A DNA stretch of 64,000 bases from Pseudomonadota bacterium (GTDB lineage: Bacteria > Desulfobacterota > Binatia > Binatales > Binataceae), in the NCBI GenBank assembly GCA_021323675.1, contig JAJPKP010000042.1:1-64000 (forward strand), in the 5' to 3' direction. Each line of letters starts with the position of its first letter. Positions within the stretch are counted from its first letter, which is position 1. The position numbers and the translations under genes are program-made. This document shows, one piece after another, positions 27,291 through 35,883 of the stretch. A model generated the notes under the pieces. It was given only the letters and a program-made list of their open reading frames with translations. It did no database searches and was not told where the DNA came from.

Positions 27291-28571
27291 GTGGAAAAGA
27301 ACCGGCTGAGCGACGGAGATCCTTCGATCAAGTTGCACCGATACGCAAGCGCCCGCGGCAAAGGCGCGGAGACTTCCCGGCGATCTCTTCACGTCTGCAT
27401 CGTTACCGAAACTTATCCTCCTGAAGTAAACGGCGTCGCTCTGACTCTGGGTCATCTGATCGGCGGGATGCTTGCGCGAGGCCACGCCGTATCGATCGTC
27501 CGTCCGCGCCAGCACGCATCCGATCGGACCGGCGCGGGAGTCACCCTCGTCGGCGGACTTCCACTGCCGGGCTACAAGGGGCTGCAATTCGGCCTGCCCT
27601 CGGGTGGATTGCTGCAGCAACTCTGGATGCGGCAGCGGCCGGATGTCGTTTACGTGGCAACTGAAGGACCGCTGGGGTGGTCGGCGGTGCGGATTGCTCG
27701 CCGCCTGGCGATTCCGGCATTCAGCGGCTTCCATACGAACTTCCACAGCTACTCGCGCCACTACGGTGTCGGATGGCTGTGCCGCTTCGTTTTCTGGTAC
27801 CTGCGCAGATTTCACAATCAGAGCACCGGCACGATTGTCCCCGGGCTCGAACTGCGCGATCGACTGCAGGCGCTCGGATTCAAGAACGTCAACTACCTCG
27901 GACGCGGCGTGGACAGCCGCCTGTTCGATCCGGGCAAGCGCAGCGCCGAGATACGCCGAAATTGGGGCGTCGGCGAGCGCGAGATTGCGCTCCTGTATGT
28001 GGGCAGAGTCGCGCGCGAAAAGAATCTGCCGCTCGCAATCGACGCTTACCACAGGGTCAAACAGTTCGCCGGCTCGGCGAAATTCATAATCGTCGGCGAC
28101 GGCCCGCTGTATGCCGAACTTCATGCGCGCCATCGCGACGTCATCTTCTGCGGAATGATCACGGGTGAGCCGCTCGCGGCCCACTACGCTTCGGCGGACG
28201 TATTCCTCTTTCCAAGCGAAACCGAGACGTTTGGCAACGTCACGCTCGAAGCGATGGCGAGCGGCCTGGCGGTGGTCGCGTTCGATTACGCCGCCGCCAG
28301 ATGGCACATCGTCGGCGGCGAAACCGGAATTCTGGTTCCATACGCGGACTCGGACGCGTTCGTCAACGCGGCCGCCGGCCTCATCAGCGATCCTGAGCAG
28401 GTTCGCGAAATTGGCCGGCGCGCGCGCGAATACGCGGCTTCGATCGGATGGGAGCGCGTGGTCGAGCGATTCGAGATGCTCCTGACGGGACGAGCCCGCG
28501 ATTTGCCATCCGCATTCAATGCCGCAGCCGCCGCGCGACCGATTCCGGCGGCCGCCAGAGGGAGGACATAA
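27291..28571 (+). CDS. GT4-family glycosyltransferase
   Basis: The GTG start at 27291 gives 426 residues. The N-terminal domain begins HVCIVTETYPPEVNGVALT, the usual GT4 opening. The C-terminal half has LYVGRVAREKNLPLAI and the E-x7-E motif in FPSETETFGNVTLEAMASG. It most resembles bacterial mannosyl/glucosyl transferases acting on diacylglycerol or phosphatidylinositol, so a lipid acceptor is likely but not proven. It is followed 3 bases later by the PLP/membrane fusion gene, which points to a common lipid-modification pathway. Confidence 0.9.
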   Translation: MEKNRLSDGDPSIKLHRYASARGKGAETSRRSLHVCIVTETYPPEVNGVALTLGHLIGGMLARGHAVSIVRPRQHASDRTGAGVTLVGGLPLPGYKGLQFGLPSGGLLQQLWMRQRPDVVYVATEGPLGWSAVRIARRLAIPAFSGFHTNFHSYSRHYGVGWLCRFVFWYLRRFHNQSTGTIVPGLELRDRLQALGFKNVNYLGRGVDSRLFDPGKRSAEIRRNWGVGEREIALLYVGRVAREKNLPLAIDAYHRVKQFAGSAKFIIVGDGPLYAELHARHRDVIFCGMITGEPLAAHYASADVFLFPSETETFGNVTLEAMASGLAVVAFDYAAARWHIVGGETGILVPYADSDAFVNAAAGLISDPEQVREIGRRAREYAASIGWERVVERFEMLLTGRARDLPSAFNAAAAARPIPAAARGRT

Positions 28572-28574
28572 GAG

Positions 28575-30875
28575 ATGACGCCCGATGGGGTGTTCGAAAG
28601 GATCGCAAGCGCGTTCGGGCTGAATGCGGGATGGGTGATGTCCCGCGACGAAATGACTCCGGTATTGCTCATCGCGGGTCTCGTGCTGATGGCGGCCGCG
28701 TTTCTTGCGGGGCGCAGAATCCTTGCGATGGTGGTGACGCTGCGGGCGACCGCGATGACGCCCGCGTTGTCACGCATCCTGTCGCGATGGGTAAAATCAT
28801 CCGACTACTCTCCCGACGAATTTCTGGCCGCCGACGGCGCGGCGGCTCCATGGATCGAGATGCGGCGGCAGGCGCTCGAACGCCTGTCTGCTCTTCTGCA
28901 GGCTCGCTATGCGAAATCGATCGCGTGGGGAAACAAGCTCCGCGAAAGCTTTTCGGATTTGCGTTTCACCGATGCAAACCGCGTCCCGTTCCCGTTCGTA
29001 AGGCTGATGCGCGAGAAGTTCAGCGTCTGCTCCGTCGTAACCGCATCCGACGGGCCGCGCCTGCGCGATCTCGACGGCAACTGGAGCCTCGACGTGAGCG
29101 GTTCCTATGGCCTCAATGTGGCCGGGTTCGATCGCTACAAGGAGTGGATGCAAGCGGGGCTCGACCGCGTGAAAGACCTGGGGCCCGTGCTGGGTCCGCT
29201 GCATCCCGTCGTCGCCGAGAACATCGAACTGCTCAAGTCGATCTCCGGACTCGACGAAGTGTCGTTTCATATGAGCGGCACCGAGGCGGTGATGGCGGCG
29301 GTTCGCCTGGCGCGGTTCAACACCCGGCGCAAGCTCGTGGTCTGTTTTTCGGGCGCATATCACGGATGGTGGGATGGAGTTCAGCCGGGACTGGGAAGCG
29401 AGAGAAAGATCGAAGACTGCCTGACCCTCAAGGATCTGGATCCCGCTTCGCTAGAGGTTCTTCGCTGGCGCGCGCGCGAGATTGCCGCCGTGCTCGTCAA
29501 TCCAATCCAGTCGTTTCATCCCAATTCTCCTCCGCCGAGCGATACGATCCTCTTGACCAGCGCAGTGCGCAAAACGAGCGATTCGACCTCCGAGTACGCC
29601 GCATGGCTTCGCAAGCTGCGCGAGGTGTGCACGCGATACGAAATTCCGCTCATCTTCGACGAGGTCTTCACCGGTTTTCGCCTCGCGCCCGGAGGAGCCC
29701 AGGAGTTCTTCGGCATCCAGGCCGACATGGTGGTTTATGGAAAGACGGTGGCGGGCGGGCTGCCGATCGGAGTGGTATGCGGGCGCAGGGAGCTGATGCA
29801 GCGATTCGACCCCCGCCATCCGATGCGCATCGCCTACGTGATCGGGACCTTTTCCGCCCATCCCGCCGTGATGGGCGCCATGAACGAGTTCCTGCGATGG
29901 CTGAGCCAGCCGGCGGCGGCGCAGTTGTATGAAATCGCGAATCAGCGATGCGCCGAATGGGCGCGCGCGACCAATCAAGTGCTTGCGGAGTCGTCTCTGC
30001 CGATCCGCGTGATGCAGCTCGCGACGATATGGACCGTGCTCTTCAAGGAGCCCGGCCGCTACAACTGGCTGCTTCAGTACTACCTTCGCGCGGAAGGCAT
30101 ATCGCTGAGCTGGGTGGGGACCGGCCGATGCATGAGCAGCCTTGACTTCAGCGAGGAACATTACTTCGAGTTGCGCGAAAAGCTCGTAAATGCCGCGCGG
30201 CGGATGAAGAACGACGCGTGGTGGCTTTCGGAACAACAACAGTCTGAAAGAGACAGACTGATGAGAAGGAGACTAGTGGGTGAAATGACGCGAAGTCTAA
30301 TCGGGGTTCCACAGCCGGTGGCAAACTTCTGCGGCGAAATAATGCGCCGCAAACACGACGATCACGCCGCCTCGCACAGCAACGTAATCAACCAGTTCCT
30401 GCATCTGCTGAGTTCCAGCGCTTTTATCATTTGCTACGCGCTGATCTTTTTCGATCTGACGCGCGCGATGTTCCTGGGCCTCGCGGCGCTGTTCATCAGG
30501 CAATTCGGACACGCGGTGCTGGAGCCGCCTTGCCACGACAAGGAGCAGGCGCTGCTCGGGTTCAATACGCGGGACAAGTCGTTTGTCGTCGCCGGCTACC
30601 TGCTCGTCCCCGTCTTTCTCCTGATCAAGGCCGGTTCATTCTCGATGGAAACGCTTGTCGCGATGGCTCCGATGCTGGCAATGGGATGGTTCCTGTTGAC
30701 ACTCGCGGTGGTGGTTGGCCACGTGATTTTTCTCGTGTGGAAATTTGACCTGCGAACTTCGATGATCTGGTTTGTCAAGCTGGTCACCGACCCGTTTACC
30801 GATATCGGAGCCTATTACAGCAGTCCGTACCGGATGATCGCGCAGGCGCACGCCGAGAAAAGGGAACTCGCGTAG
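28575..30875 (+). CDS. fusion: membrane anchor + class III PLP aminotransferase + C-terminal Mpo1/DUF962-like membrane domain
   Basis: The 766-residue protein has three parts. Residues about 28-56 are a membrane segment. Residues about 100-550 are a class III aminotransferase close to glutamate-1-semialdehyde aminomutase, with SGTEAVMAAVRLAR, LIFDEVFTGFR (PLP-binding Asp) and the lysine in YGKTVAGGLPIG. Residues about 575-766 are a four- to five-helix membrane domain. Its HSNVINQFLHLL and RQFGHAVLEPP blocks recall the Mpo1/DUF962 pattern (histidine-asparagine, then GH-x-x-E) of a fatty-acid 2-hydroxy dioxygenase family. I know of no characterised enzyme with this order. Neighbouring GT4 and PEMT-like genes suggest it aminates a lipid-linked substrate at the membrane. 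Confidence 0.85.
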   Translation: MTPDGVFERIASAFGLNAGWVMSRDEMTPVLLIAGLVLMAAAFLAGRRILAMVVTLRATAMTPALSRILSRWVKSSDYSPDEFLAADGAAAPWIEMRRQALERLSALLQARYAKSIAWGNKLRESFSDLRFTDANRVPFPFVRLMREKFSVCSVVTASDGPRLRDLDGNWSLDVSGSYGLNVAGFDRYKEWMQAGLDRVKDLGPVLGPLHPVVAENIELLKSISGLDEVSFHMSGTEAVMAAVRLARFNTRRKLVVCFSGAYHGWWDGVQPGLGSERKIEDCLTLKDLDPASLEVLRWRAREIAAVLVNPIQSFHPNSPPPSDTILLTSAVRKTSDSTSEYAAWLRKLREVCTRYEIPLIFDEVFTGFRLAPGGAQEFFGIQADMVVYGKTVAGGLPIGVVCGRRELMQRFDPRHPMRIAYVIGTFSAHPAVMGAMNEFLRWLSQPAAAQLYEIANQRCAEWARATNQVLAESSLPIRVMQLATIWTVLFKEPGRYNWLLQYYLRAEGISLSWVGTGRCMSSLDFSEEHYFELREKLVNAARRMKNDAWWLSEQQQSERDRLMRRRLVGEMTRSLIGVPQPVANFCGEIMRRKHDDHAASHSNVINQFLHLLSSSAFIICYALIFFDLTRAMFLGLAALFIRQFGHAVLEPPCHDKEQALLGFNTRDKSFVVAGYLLVPVFLLIKAGSFSMETLVAMAPMLAMGWFLLTLAVVVGHVIFLVWKFDLRTSMIWFVKLVTDPFTDIGAYYSSPYRMIAQAHAEKRELA

Positions 30876-30877
30876 TC

Positions 30878-31396
30878 TTGGCGCCGATCGTCGCGGCAGT
30901 CCTGCTCGCGATCGAGCGGGTTGCCTACGTATGGGTCTGGCGGCGGCCGCAGTCGTTCCGCGCGCTCTGCGACACCATCTCTTTGGGAGAGCCGGTGGTC
31001 GCTCTGGAACGGCTGTTCTATGGCTTCAAGGCGCTCCAGATACTGGTCTTCGCCGGATGGTGTTACGTGTTCGGCGACGGAACGATCTGGTCGCCCAATC
31101 GAGGCGCGCTCCCGATCGCGTCCGGGATGGCACTGATAGCGGTCGGTCAGGTGTTGAACCTGGGCGTGTTTTATCGCCTGGGCGCAACCGGTGTCTTTTA
31201 CGGCAACCGCTTTGGCCACGAGCTGGACTGGTGCCGGAAATTCCCCTTCTCGCTGCTGGACCATCCGCAGTACGTCGGCGCGGTCCTTTCCATCTGGGGC
31301 TTTTTCCTTGCGATGCGCTTTCCGCATCCCGACTGGCTTTTCCTGCCCGCCCTGGAAACCGCGTACTACGCGCTGGGCGCGTGGTTCGAGCAATGA
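30878..31396 (+). CDS. PEMT/isoprenylcysteine-type membrane methyltransferase
   Basis: The 172-residue protein begins with a TTG two bases after the fusion gene's stop. Four hydrophobic segments are visible. The C-terminal FPFSLLDHPQYVGAVLSIWG closely parallels the FPFNILDNPMYWG motif of phosphatidylethanolamine N-methyltransferases, which methylate an amino head group using SAM. Following an aminotransferase fusion and a glycosyltransferase in the same operon, N-methylation of a newly added amine is a reasonable prediction. Isoprenylcysteine methyltransferase-like activity is the alternative. Confidence 0.85.
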   Translation: MAPIVAAVLLAIERVAYVWVWRRPQSFRALCDTISLGEPVVALERLFYGFKALQILVFAGWCYVFGDGTIWSPNRGALPIASGMALIAVGQVLNLGVFYRLGATGVFYGNRFGHELDWCRKFPFSLLDHPQYVGAVLSIWGFFLAMRFPHPDWLFLPALETAYYALGAWFEQ

Positions 31397-31416
31397 ATGC
31401 CAGCTCGCGACAACGC

Positions 31417-31974
31417 TCAGCGCCTGGTGAACGAGTTCTTCAGGACGTCGATTTTGCCGGCGAAATCCTCGAGGTCGACTTCGGTGGTCTCCAGCAATCG
31501 CGCGACCATCCCCCAGAAGCCGATCGACAGCACCAGCTCGACAATTTCGGCGGCGCCCATGTGTTTTTTCAGCGCCTCGAGAGTGTCGCGGCCGCCTTTA
31601 ACGTTGCGGGCGACCTCGTCGGTGAACCTGAGCACCAGGCGATCGAGATCGCTGAAGCAGCTCGCGCTTTCCCAATTTTCGATCGCATCGACCTGCGCGT
31701 CGCTCACACCGGTGCTTTTCGCGATCGGCACGTGTTGGGTCCACTCGTACAGAGATTTGCTCACCTTGGCGGTGCGCAGGATCGCCAGTTCGCGCAGGCG
31801 CGGATCGAGTTTTGAGCGCGTAAGCAGCGAGTTCCCAAGCATCGAGAACGGATAGAAGGCGGCGTCGGAGTTGGCGATCATCCGGGCCACGTTCATCTTC
31901 ACGCGTCCGCGGTTGAGAATCTCGCGCGTCTTTTCCGGCACTTTGGTTTCATCGACATACGGCAGCAACGCCAT
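31417..31974 (-). CDS. carboxymuconolactone decarboxylase (CMD) family protein
   Basis: The 185-residue protein has the CMD fold signature: LDPRLRELAILRTAKVSKS then YEWTQHVPIAKSTGVSDAQVDAI. The AhpD-type CxxC redox pair is missing (the position reads SLYEWTQHV), so it belongs with non-redox CMD proteins such as carboxymuconolactone decarboxylase-like enzymes. Function is unassigned. It converges with the methyltransferase gene, leaving 20 bases between the stops. Confidence 0.88.
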   Translation of the reverse strand: MALLPYVDETKVPEKTREILNRGRVKMNVARMIANSDAAFYPFSMLGNSLLTRSKLDPRLRELAILRTAKVSKSLYEWTQHVPIAKSTGVSDAQVDAIENWESASCFSDLDRLVLRFTDEVARNVKGGRDTLEALKKHMGAAEIVELVLSIGFWGMVARLLETTEVDLEDFAGKIDVLKNSFTRR

Positions 31975-32079
31975 CGAGGTACCCTCCCCTGCTGTTTGCG
32001 AGGTGCGCGTTCACGCGGTGACGCTAATATCGAAAGGCAAGCGATTGCAAATCGCTTGCGGCCAGCGGCTCGCCCGCGT

Positions 32080-32748
32080 CTACTTCGATTGGGCAATCGC
32101 GCGGCGAAATTCCGGCTGCAACACGAGCGCGCCCGCCGCGCGCGACATCGCGACCGAGAGCGATTCGGCTGGATCGGTTTCCAGCGGAAGAAAGACCTCG
32201 CCGCCAACCGGAGCTGGCGGCTCCTCCTCGGTTCCGATCGTCACGGTCGAATACAACGCCGGATTGGATGGCGACGACAGCGTAAATCGCAGCTTGACCT
32301 CCGCCTTCATCAAAAAATACTGGCCGTGAACTGTCTGCTGGCTGCCGAAACGCTTGTCCACCGTAATGGATTCGATCTGCGTCGCAAGCTTGAGCGAAGC
32401 ATCGTCGCCGTCAGTGGCAACCCTCAACCCCGCATCAGACAGGCAGCGCCTCACCGCCTCGGTCACTACCGGCCCCAGATTTTTGACATATAGGTCACCG
32501 GCTATGGAGCCGTCGGCGTTGTAGATTGCGCCGACCCTGAACCTGCCTGACGCCATCGAGCCAATCGCCGGCGCCACTTCTATGGACTTGCGATGAAGGA
32601 CGCGCTCGGTGCCGGGAACGAATCCGGGCAGGTAATGAAGCCGAAGCGAGGGCTCGCGTTCGCATCCCGCCGCGAGAACGGCAATTGCCAGGAAGATGGC
32701 GGCGATGAAGACATCGGCGTTCCTTCGATGCCGGATTGCGGTGGTCAT
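32080..32748 (-). CDS. putative lipoprotein (YajG-like)
   Basis: The 222-residue protein has a lipoprotein signal: hydrophobic FIAAIFLAIAVLAAGC with the lipobox LAAGC and the lipidated Cys near residue 29. The body shows a repeating pattern of beta strands and a helix (GDLYVKNLGPVVTEAVRRCL) followed by LKLATQIESITVDKRFGS. This fits the YajG/DUF-type lipoproteins or the auxiliary lipoproteins of ABC systems. It begins 8 bases after the DedA gene, so the two form an operon. Confidence 0.72.
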   Translation of the reverse strand: MTTAIRHRRNADVFIAAIFLAIAVLAAGCEREPSLRLHYLPGFVPGTERVLHRKSIEVAPAIGSMASGRFRVGAIYNADGSIAGDLYVKNLGPVVTEAVRRCLSDAGLRVATDGDDASLKLATQIESITVDKRFGSQQTVHGQYFLMKAEVKLRFTLSSPSNPALYSTVTIGTEEEPPAPVGGEVFLPLETDPAESLSVAMSRAAGALVLQPEFRRAIAQSK

Positions 32749-32756
32749 TCGCGAGA

Positions 32757-33386
32757 TCAGGGTTCAGGACGGCTTACAGCCTGATGGCGTTCGCGCCACC
32801 AGAACACCACGATCGCGACGGCCAGAAGGACTACCGCGACCGTAACCCATCGCGCAGCGACGTGCACGACTTCCACGACCCGGAACAATTCATCGCCGAC
32901 CAGGTATCCGACCGTGACGACGATGAAGCACCAGATCAGCGCGCCCAGCACGTTCCATCCGAAAAAGCGCCAGAAGGGCATCCCCGCCGCACCAGCCATC
33001 GGTCCCGCCATAAAGCGCACCCCCGCGATGAAACGGGCCATGAACACCGCCTTACTGCCATGGGTCTGAAAAAAGATCTGCAAGCGGTCGTAGCGATGGC
33101 GGGCGAAGGCAAAGCTTCCCGCCAGGCGGCTCATCAGGCGCTGCCCGCCGGTGCGCCCCAGCACGAACCCTCCGCAGTCGCCGGTAACCGCGCTCGCGAC
33201 CGTGATGACGTAAACCCATCGCAGGTCCAGGATGTCGCGGCCGGCCAGAAATCCCGCTGCCAGCATCACCGTTTCTTCGGGCACGGGAATTCCAAGGTTT
33301 CCGATGAAAACGCATATGAAGACGCCCAGATAGCCCCAGGTCGCAAGCCAGTCGGTGATGTGCTCGGGTTTCAGGATTTCGTGCAT
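32757..33386 (-). CDS. DedA family membrane protein
   Basis: I use the ATG at 33386 (MHEILKPEHITDW, 209 residues); a TTG at 33410 would add 8 residues. DedA hallmarks are GNLGIPVPEETVMLAAGFL near the N-terminus and the conserved GSKAVFMARFIAGVRFMAGPMAG block, in which the F/Y-x-R-x2-P/G-x-R pattern holds. DedA proteins act as lipid flippases for undecaprenyl phosphate or phospholipids in the inner membrane. It is co-transcribed with the YajG-like lipoprotein. Confidence 0.93.
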   Translation of the reverse strand: MHEILKPEHITDWLATWGYLGVFICVFIGNLGIPVPEETVMLAAGFLAGRDILDLRWVYVITVASAVTGDCGGFVLGRTGGQRLMSRLAGSFAFARHRYDRLQIFFQTHGSKAVFMARFIAGVRFMAGPMAGAAGMPFWRFFGWNVLGALIWCFIVVTVGYLVGDELFRVVEVVHVAARWVTVAVVLLAVAIVVFWWRERHQAVSRPEP

Positions 33387-33479
33387 GCCAGAGCCTATCA
33401 GTGTATCCAATCCGGCGCTGAACTCTAAGCGACCTTCGAATCACCGTTGAGGGCGGATGTTGCGGGCGCGTTGCCTCGT

Positions 33480-35789
33480 TTAGCGAGCCTGGCCGTTTCC
33501 GCGACGCGCGATCGGCGACAAATCGGGAGATTGGGCAATTCCCGCTTCGGAAGGAACTCGCCGCCGGCCTGCGAGCAGTATAATTGCCGCCAGGAGCGCA
33601 GCCACTCCCCCGACCCACCAGTATGGAACCCCTTGCCCTCGAACGGCCCCGGCAAGATCGGTACGCCGGTAGAGTCGTACCCATCCTGAGTCGTAAATCT
33701 TCTCGTAACCGGCCGGAGGATCGCCGACAAAACGAGGCGGCGCCACCTGCTCGAGGATATAGGGAGGCCTCGATGCGAGCGCCGAAGGCAGGTCATTCAT
33801 CCCGCGCACCCTGCTGCCACCTTCCCAGAGATTGTTGGGATCGTGTTCGTACTCGATCGGGTCATTGTTAATCCCCGTGAGCACAGGAAATTGCACCATC
33901 GTCCACGACGAAATGCTCTGGCAGAGATGAAGGACGTGAGTGGCAAACGTGATTCTGCCTGCCGCCACTTCGGAATCGAGAACCTTGATTAGATTCATCT
34001 CCGACGGCGTAAACGTCCATCGACGGTCGGCATGGCCCGCCCAGTAGCCGATCGCGGCGGTGTGGAGATTGAACGCCCACTGCTCGGTCACCGAATGCTC
34101 CACCGAGTCGTAATCCACGGGATTTTCGGCCTGATGCCACGGATAGATGAGGAGCGCCAGCACGATAAACACAGTCGCGGGCCGGGACCATCGTTCATAG
34201 GCAAGCGCGAACAAAAATCCCGCGGGCAGCGTGAGAAAGAAGGGACACCAGTAGTCCCACAACTTGATGCCGATATCGGAGGACATCATTCCGGCTGAAG
34301 GGTTGTGCGACAGCGCGCGCAGAACCGGATCGAGATACTCTCCCGCGACACCGAGCAGCAGCGCCATCGCGGCGAGCCCCGGAAACCAGAGCCGCGCGAA
34401 ATCGCGCGGAGCGGCCATTGCCGCGATCAGCCCGCCGAAGCAAAACAATGTAAGCATCGGCAGGTTGTTGGATATCTGCAGGAACAGCGTGAAGCGCTCG
34501 GTCGCGTGGCGATAGAGAACGGCAAAGACGAAAGCCGCTATCATCACGCGATTGATCGCCGTGAACATCCATCGCCCCTCGGCATCCTGAGCCTCGGGAA
34601 GCAGTCGAGCCGAGAACAAGATCAGGGCCACACCGGCCGATTGCACTATCGGGATAAGCGGAAATGGCGCGGGATGATTGAGCGCGATTAGAAACTCGGG
34701 AAACGCAACCATCATCGCGCCGCCCAAGGCGATCGCGCTGGCACCGAAGCGCCGATAGTCGCGCTGCGCAATCCACATGACAGCCCCGGCGCCGGCGACG
34801 ATCATCGCAAAGCCGCCGTCGATGGCATGGGATGCCACCGACGTTCCGAGCATCAACGCGCCCGCCGCGAACAGGAGGCGGCTGCGGCGGTCCATGAAGA
34901 ATGCGATCGCCAATGCCACGAGCGCGAAGTCCACCGCGGTCCCGCGCATCCCCTGCGCGCGGCGAAACAGGCAGGTGAAGAAGAGAAACAGCGCCGCCAT
35001 TCCCCCAGCCGCGTCATCGAACAGGGTCTTTCCGAGGCGCCAGGTGGCAAAAATCATCAGTGCCGCCATCGGCAGCATCGCGGCGCTTTCCGCCAGCGCG
35101 GCGCGATAGGTATGACTCCCCATCGCGAGCAGCGCGTAGAAAAGTTCGAGCGCCGGCGTTTGCGCATACGGTCCCCAGCATCCGTAGGGATCGTTATTGA
35201 ACGGCTGATAAACGCCGAAGGTCACGATGCGCTGGGCGGACGATGGATACGACAGCACATCCATGAACGGAACCACCGGCGAACCAAGCTGCAGCGGCAA
35301 GTACGACACCGCCAGCAGCACAAACGCCAGAGCCGCGAGCCGCTGGCCCGAGGAAGCACTGCGCCGCTGGATACGCGGGGGATGACGCCACAGCCACGCC
35401 GTACCGAGCAGGAGAAGTCCCCAGGCGGTCGCGGCATTGAAGAGACCGACAGGCCCGAGCAGATTGCCCAGCAGGTACGCAAGCACCCAGACGCCGCTCG
35501 CGCCGACCAGGAGAGCATCGGCCTGTTCGAGTTCCGGTTCGATGCGCAGCGCGATTCCCGCGATTACCAGCGCGCTCCATCCCCAGAAGATCCAGACTTT
35601 GATGGCGGCCCATAGCGTCTCTCCGATGAGCGGGCGGATGCCGTACCATGCTTCGGACCATGACAGGCGATACGGAAAATCGCGCAGACGATGCATCGCA
35701 AGGAGCGTGACGAACGCGATACCGCCCCACGCGGCTAGCCACGCGCCGCTCGAAGTTCGCCGATCAGTTCCCGCAGTTTTCTCTGTCAC
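33480..35789 (-). CDS. large polytopic membrane protein, possible GT-C-like glycosyltransferase
   Basis: The 769-residue protein has about 14 hydrophobic segments between residues 15 and 560 and again near residue 735. A hydrophilic loop with acidic residues (VVPFMDVLSYPSSAQR, residues about 170-185) follows the fifth or sixth segment, and a soluble domain lies at about 590-730 (EVAAGRITFATHVLHL, PPAGYEKIYDSGWVRLYRR). This layout, with acidic first loops and a C-terminal periplasmic part, is that of GT-C enzymes or Wzy-like proteins, but no diagnostic motif was found. The closing VGGVAALLAAIILLAGRRR is a final anchor. Confidence 0.7.
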   Translation of the reverse strand: MTEKTAGTDRRTSSGAWLAAWGGIAFVTLLAMHRLRDFPYRLSWSEAWYGIRPLIGETLWAAIKVWIFWGWSALVIAGIALRIEPELEQADALLVGASGVWVLAYLLGNLLGPVGLFNAATAWGLLLLGTAWLWRHPPRIQRRSASSGQRLAALAFVLLAVSYLPLQLGSPVVPFMDVLSYPSSAQRIVTFGVYQPFNNDPYGCWGPYAQTPALELFYALLAMGSHTYRAALAESAAMLPMAALMIFATWRLGKTLFDDAAGGMAALFLFFTCLFRRAQGMRGTAVDFALVALAIAFFMDRRSRLLFAAGALMLGTSVASHAIDGGFAMIVAGAGAVMWIAQRDYRRFGASAIALGGAMMVAFPEFLIALNHPAPFPLIPIVQSAGVALILFSARLLPEAQDAEGRWMFTAINRVMIAAFVFAVLYRHATERFTLFLQISNNLPMLTLFCFGGLIAAMAAPRDFARLWFPGLAAMALLLGVAGEYLDPVLRALSHNPSAGMMSSDIGIKLWDYWCPFFLTLPAGFLFALAYERWSRPATVFIVLALLIYPWHQAENPVDYDSVEHSVTEQWAFNLHTAAIGYWAGHADRRWTFTPSEMNLIKVLDSEVAAGRITFATHVLHLCQSISSWTMVQFPVLTGINNDPIEYEHDPNNLWEGGSRVRGMNDLPSALASRPPYILEQVAPPRFVGDPPAGYEKIYDSGWVRLYRRTDLAGAVRGQGVPYWWVGGVAALLAAIILLAGRRRVPSEAGIAQSPDLSPIARRGNGQAR

Positions 35790-35883
35790 GGCAAAACGCG
35801 CCGATCACGGAAGTCTGGATGTATCCGCGGCAAAAGAAGGGATCGGTGATTAGCTCGAAAAAGCGATAGTGATCCGCGGCATC

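Noticed and set aside
28448..29932. A 494-codon plus-strand frame inside the aminotransferase fusion
   Set aside because: It is a shadow frame; the aminotransferase motifs are in the other frame.
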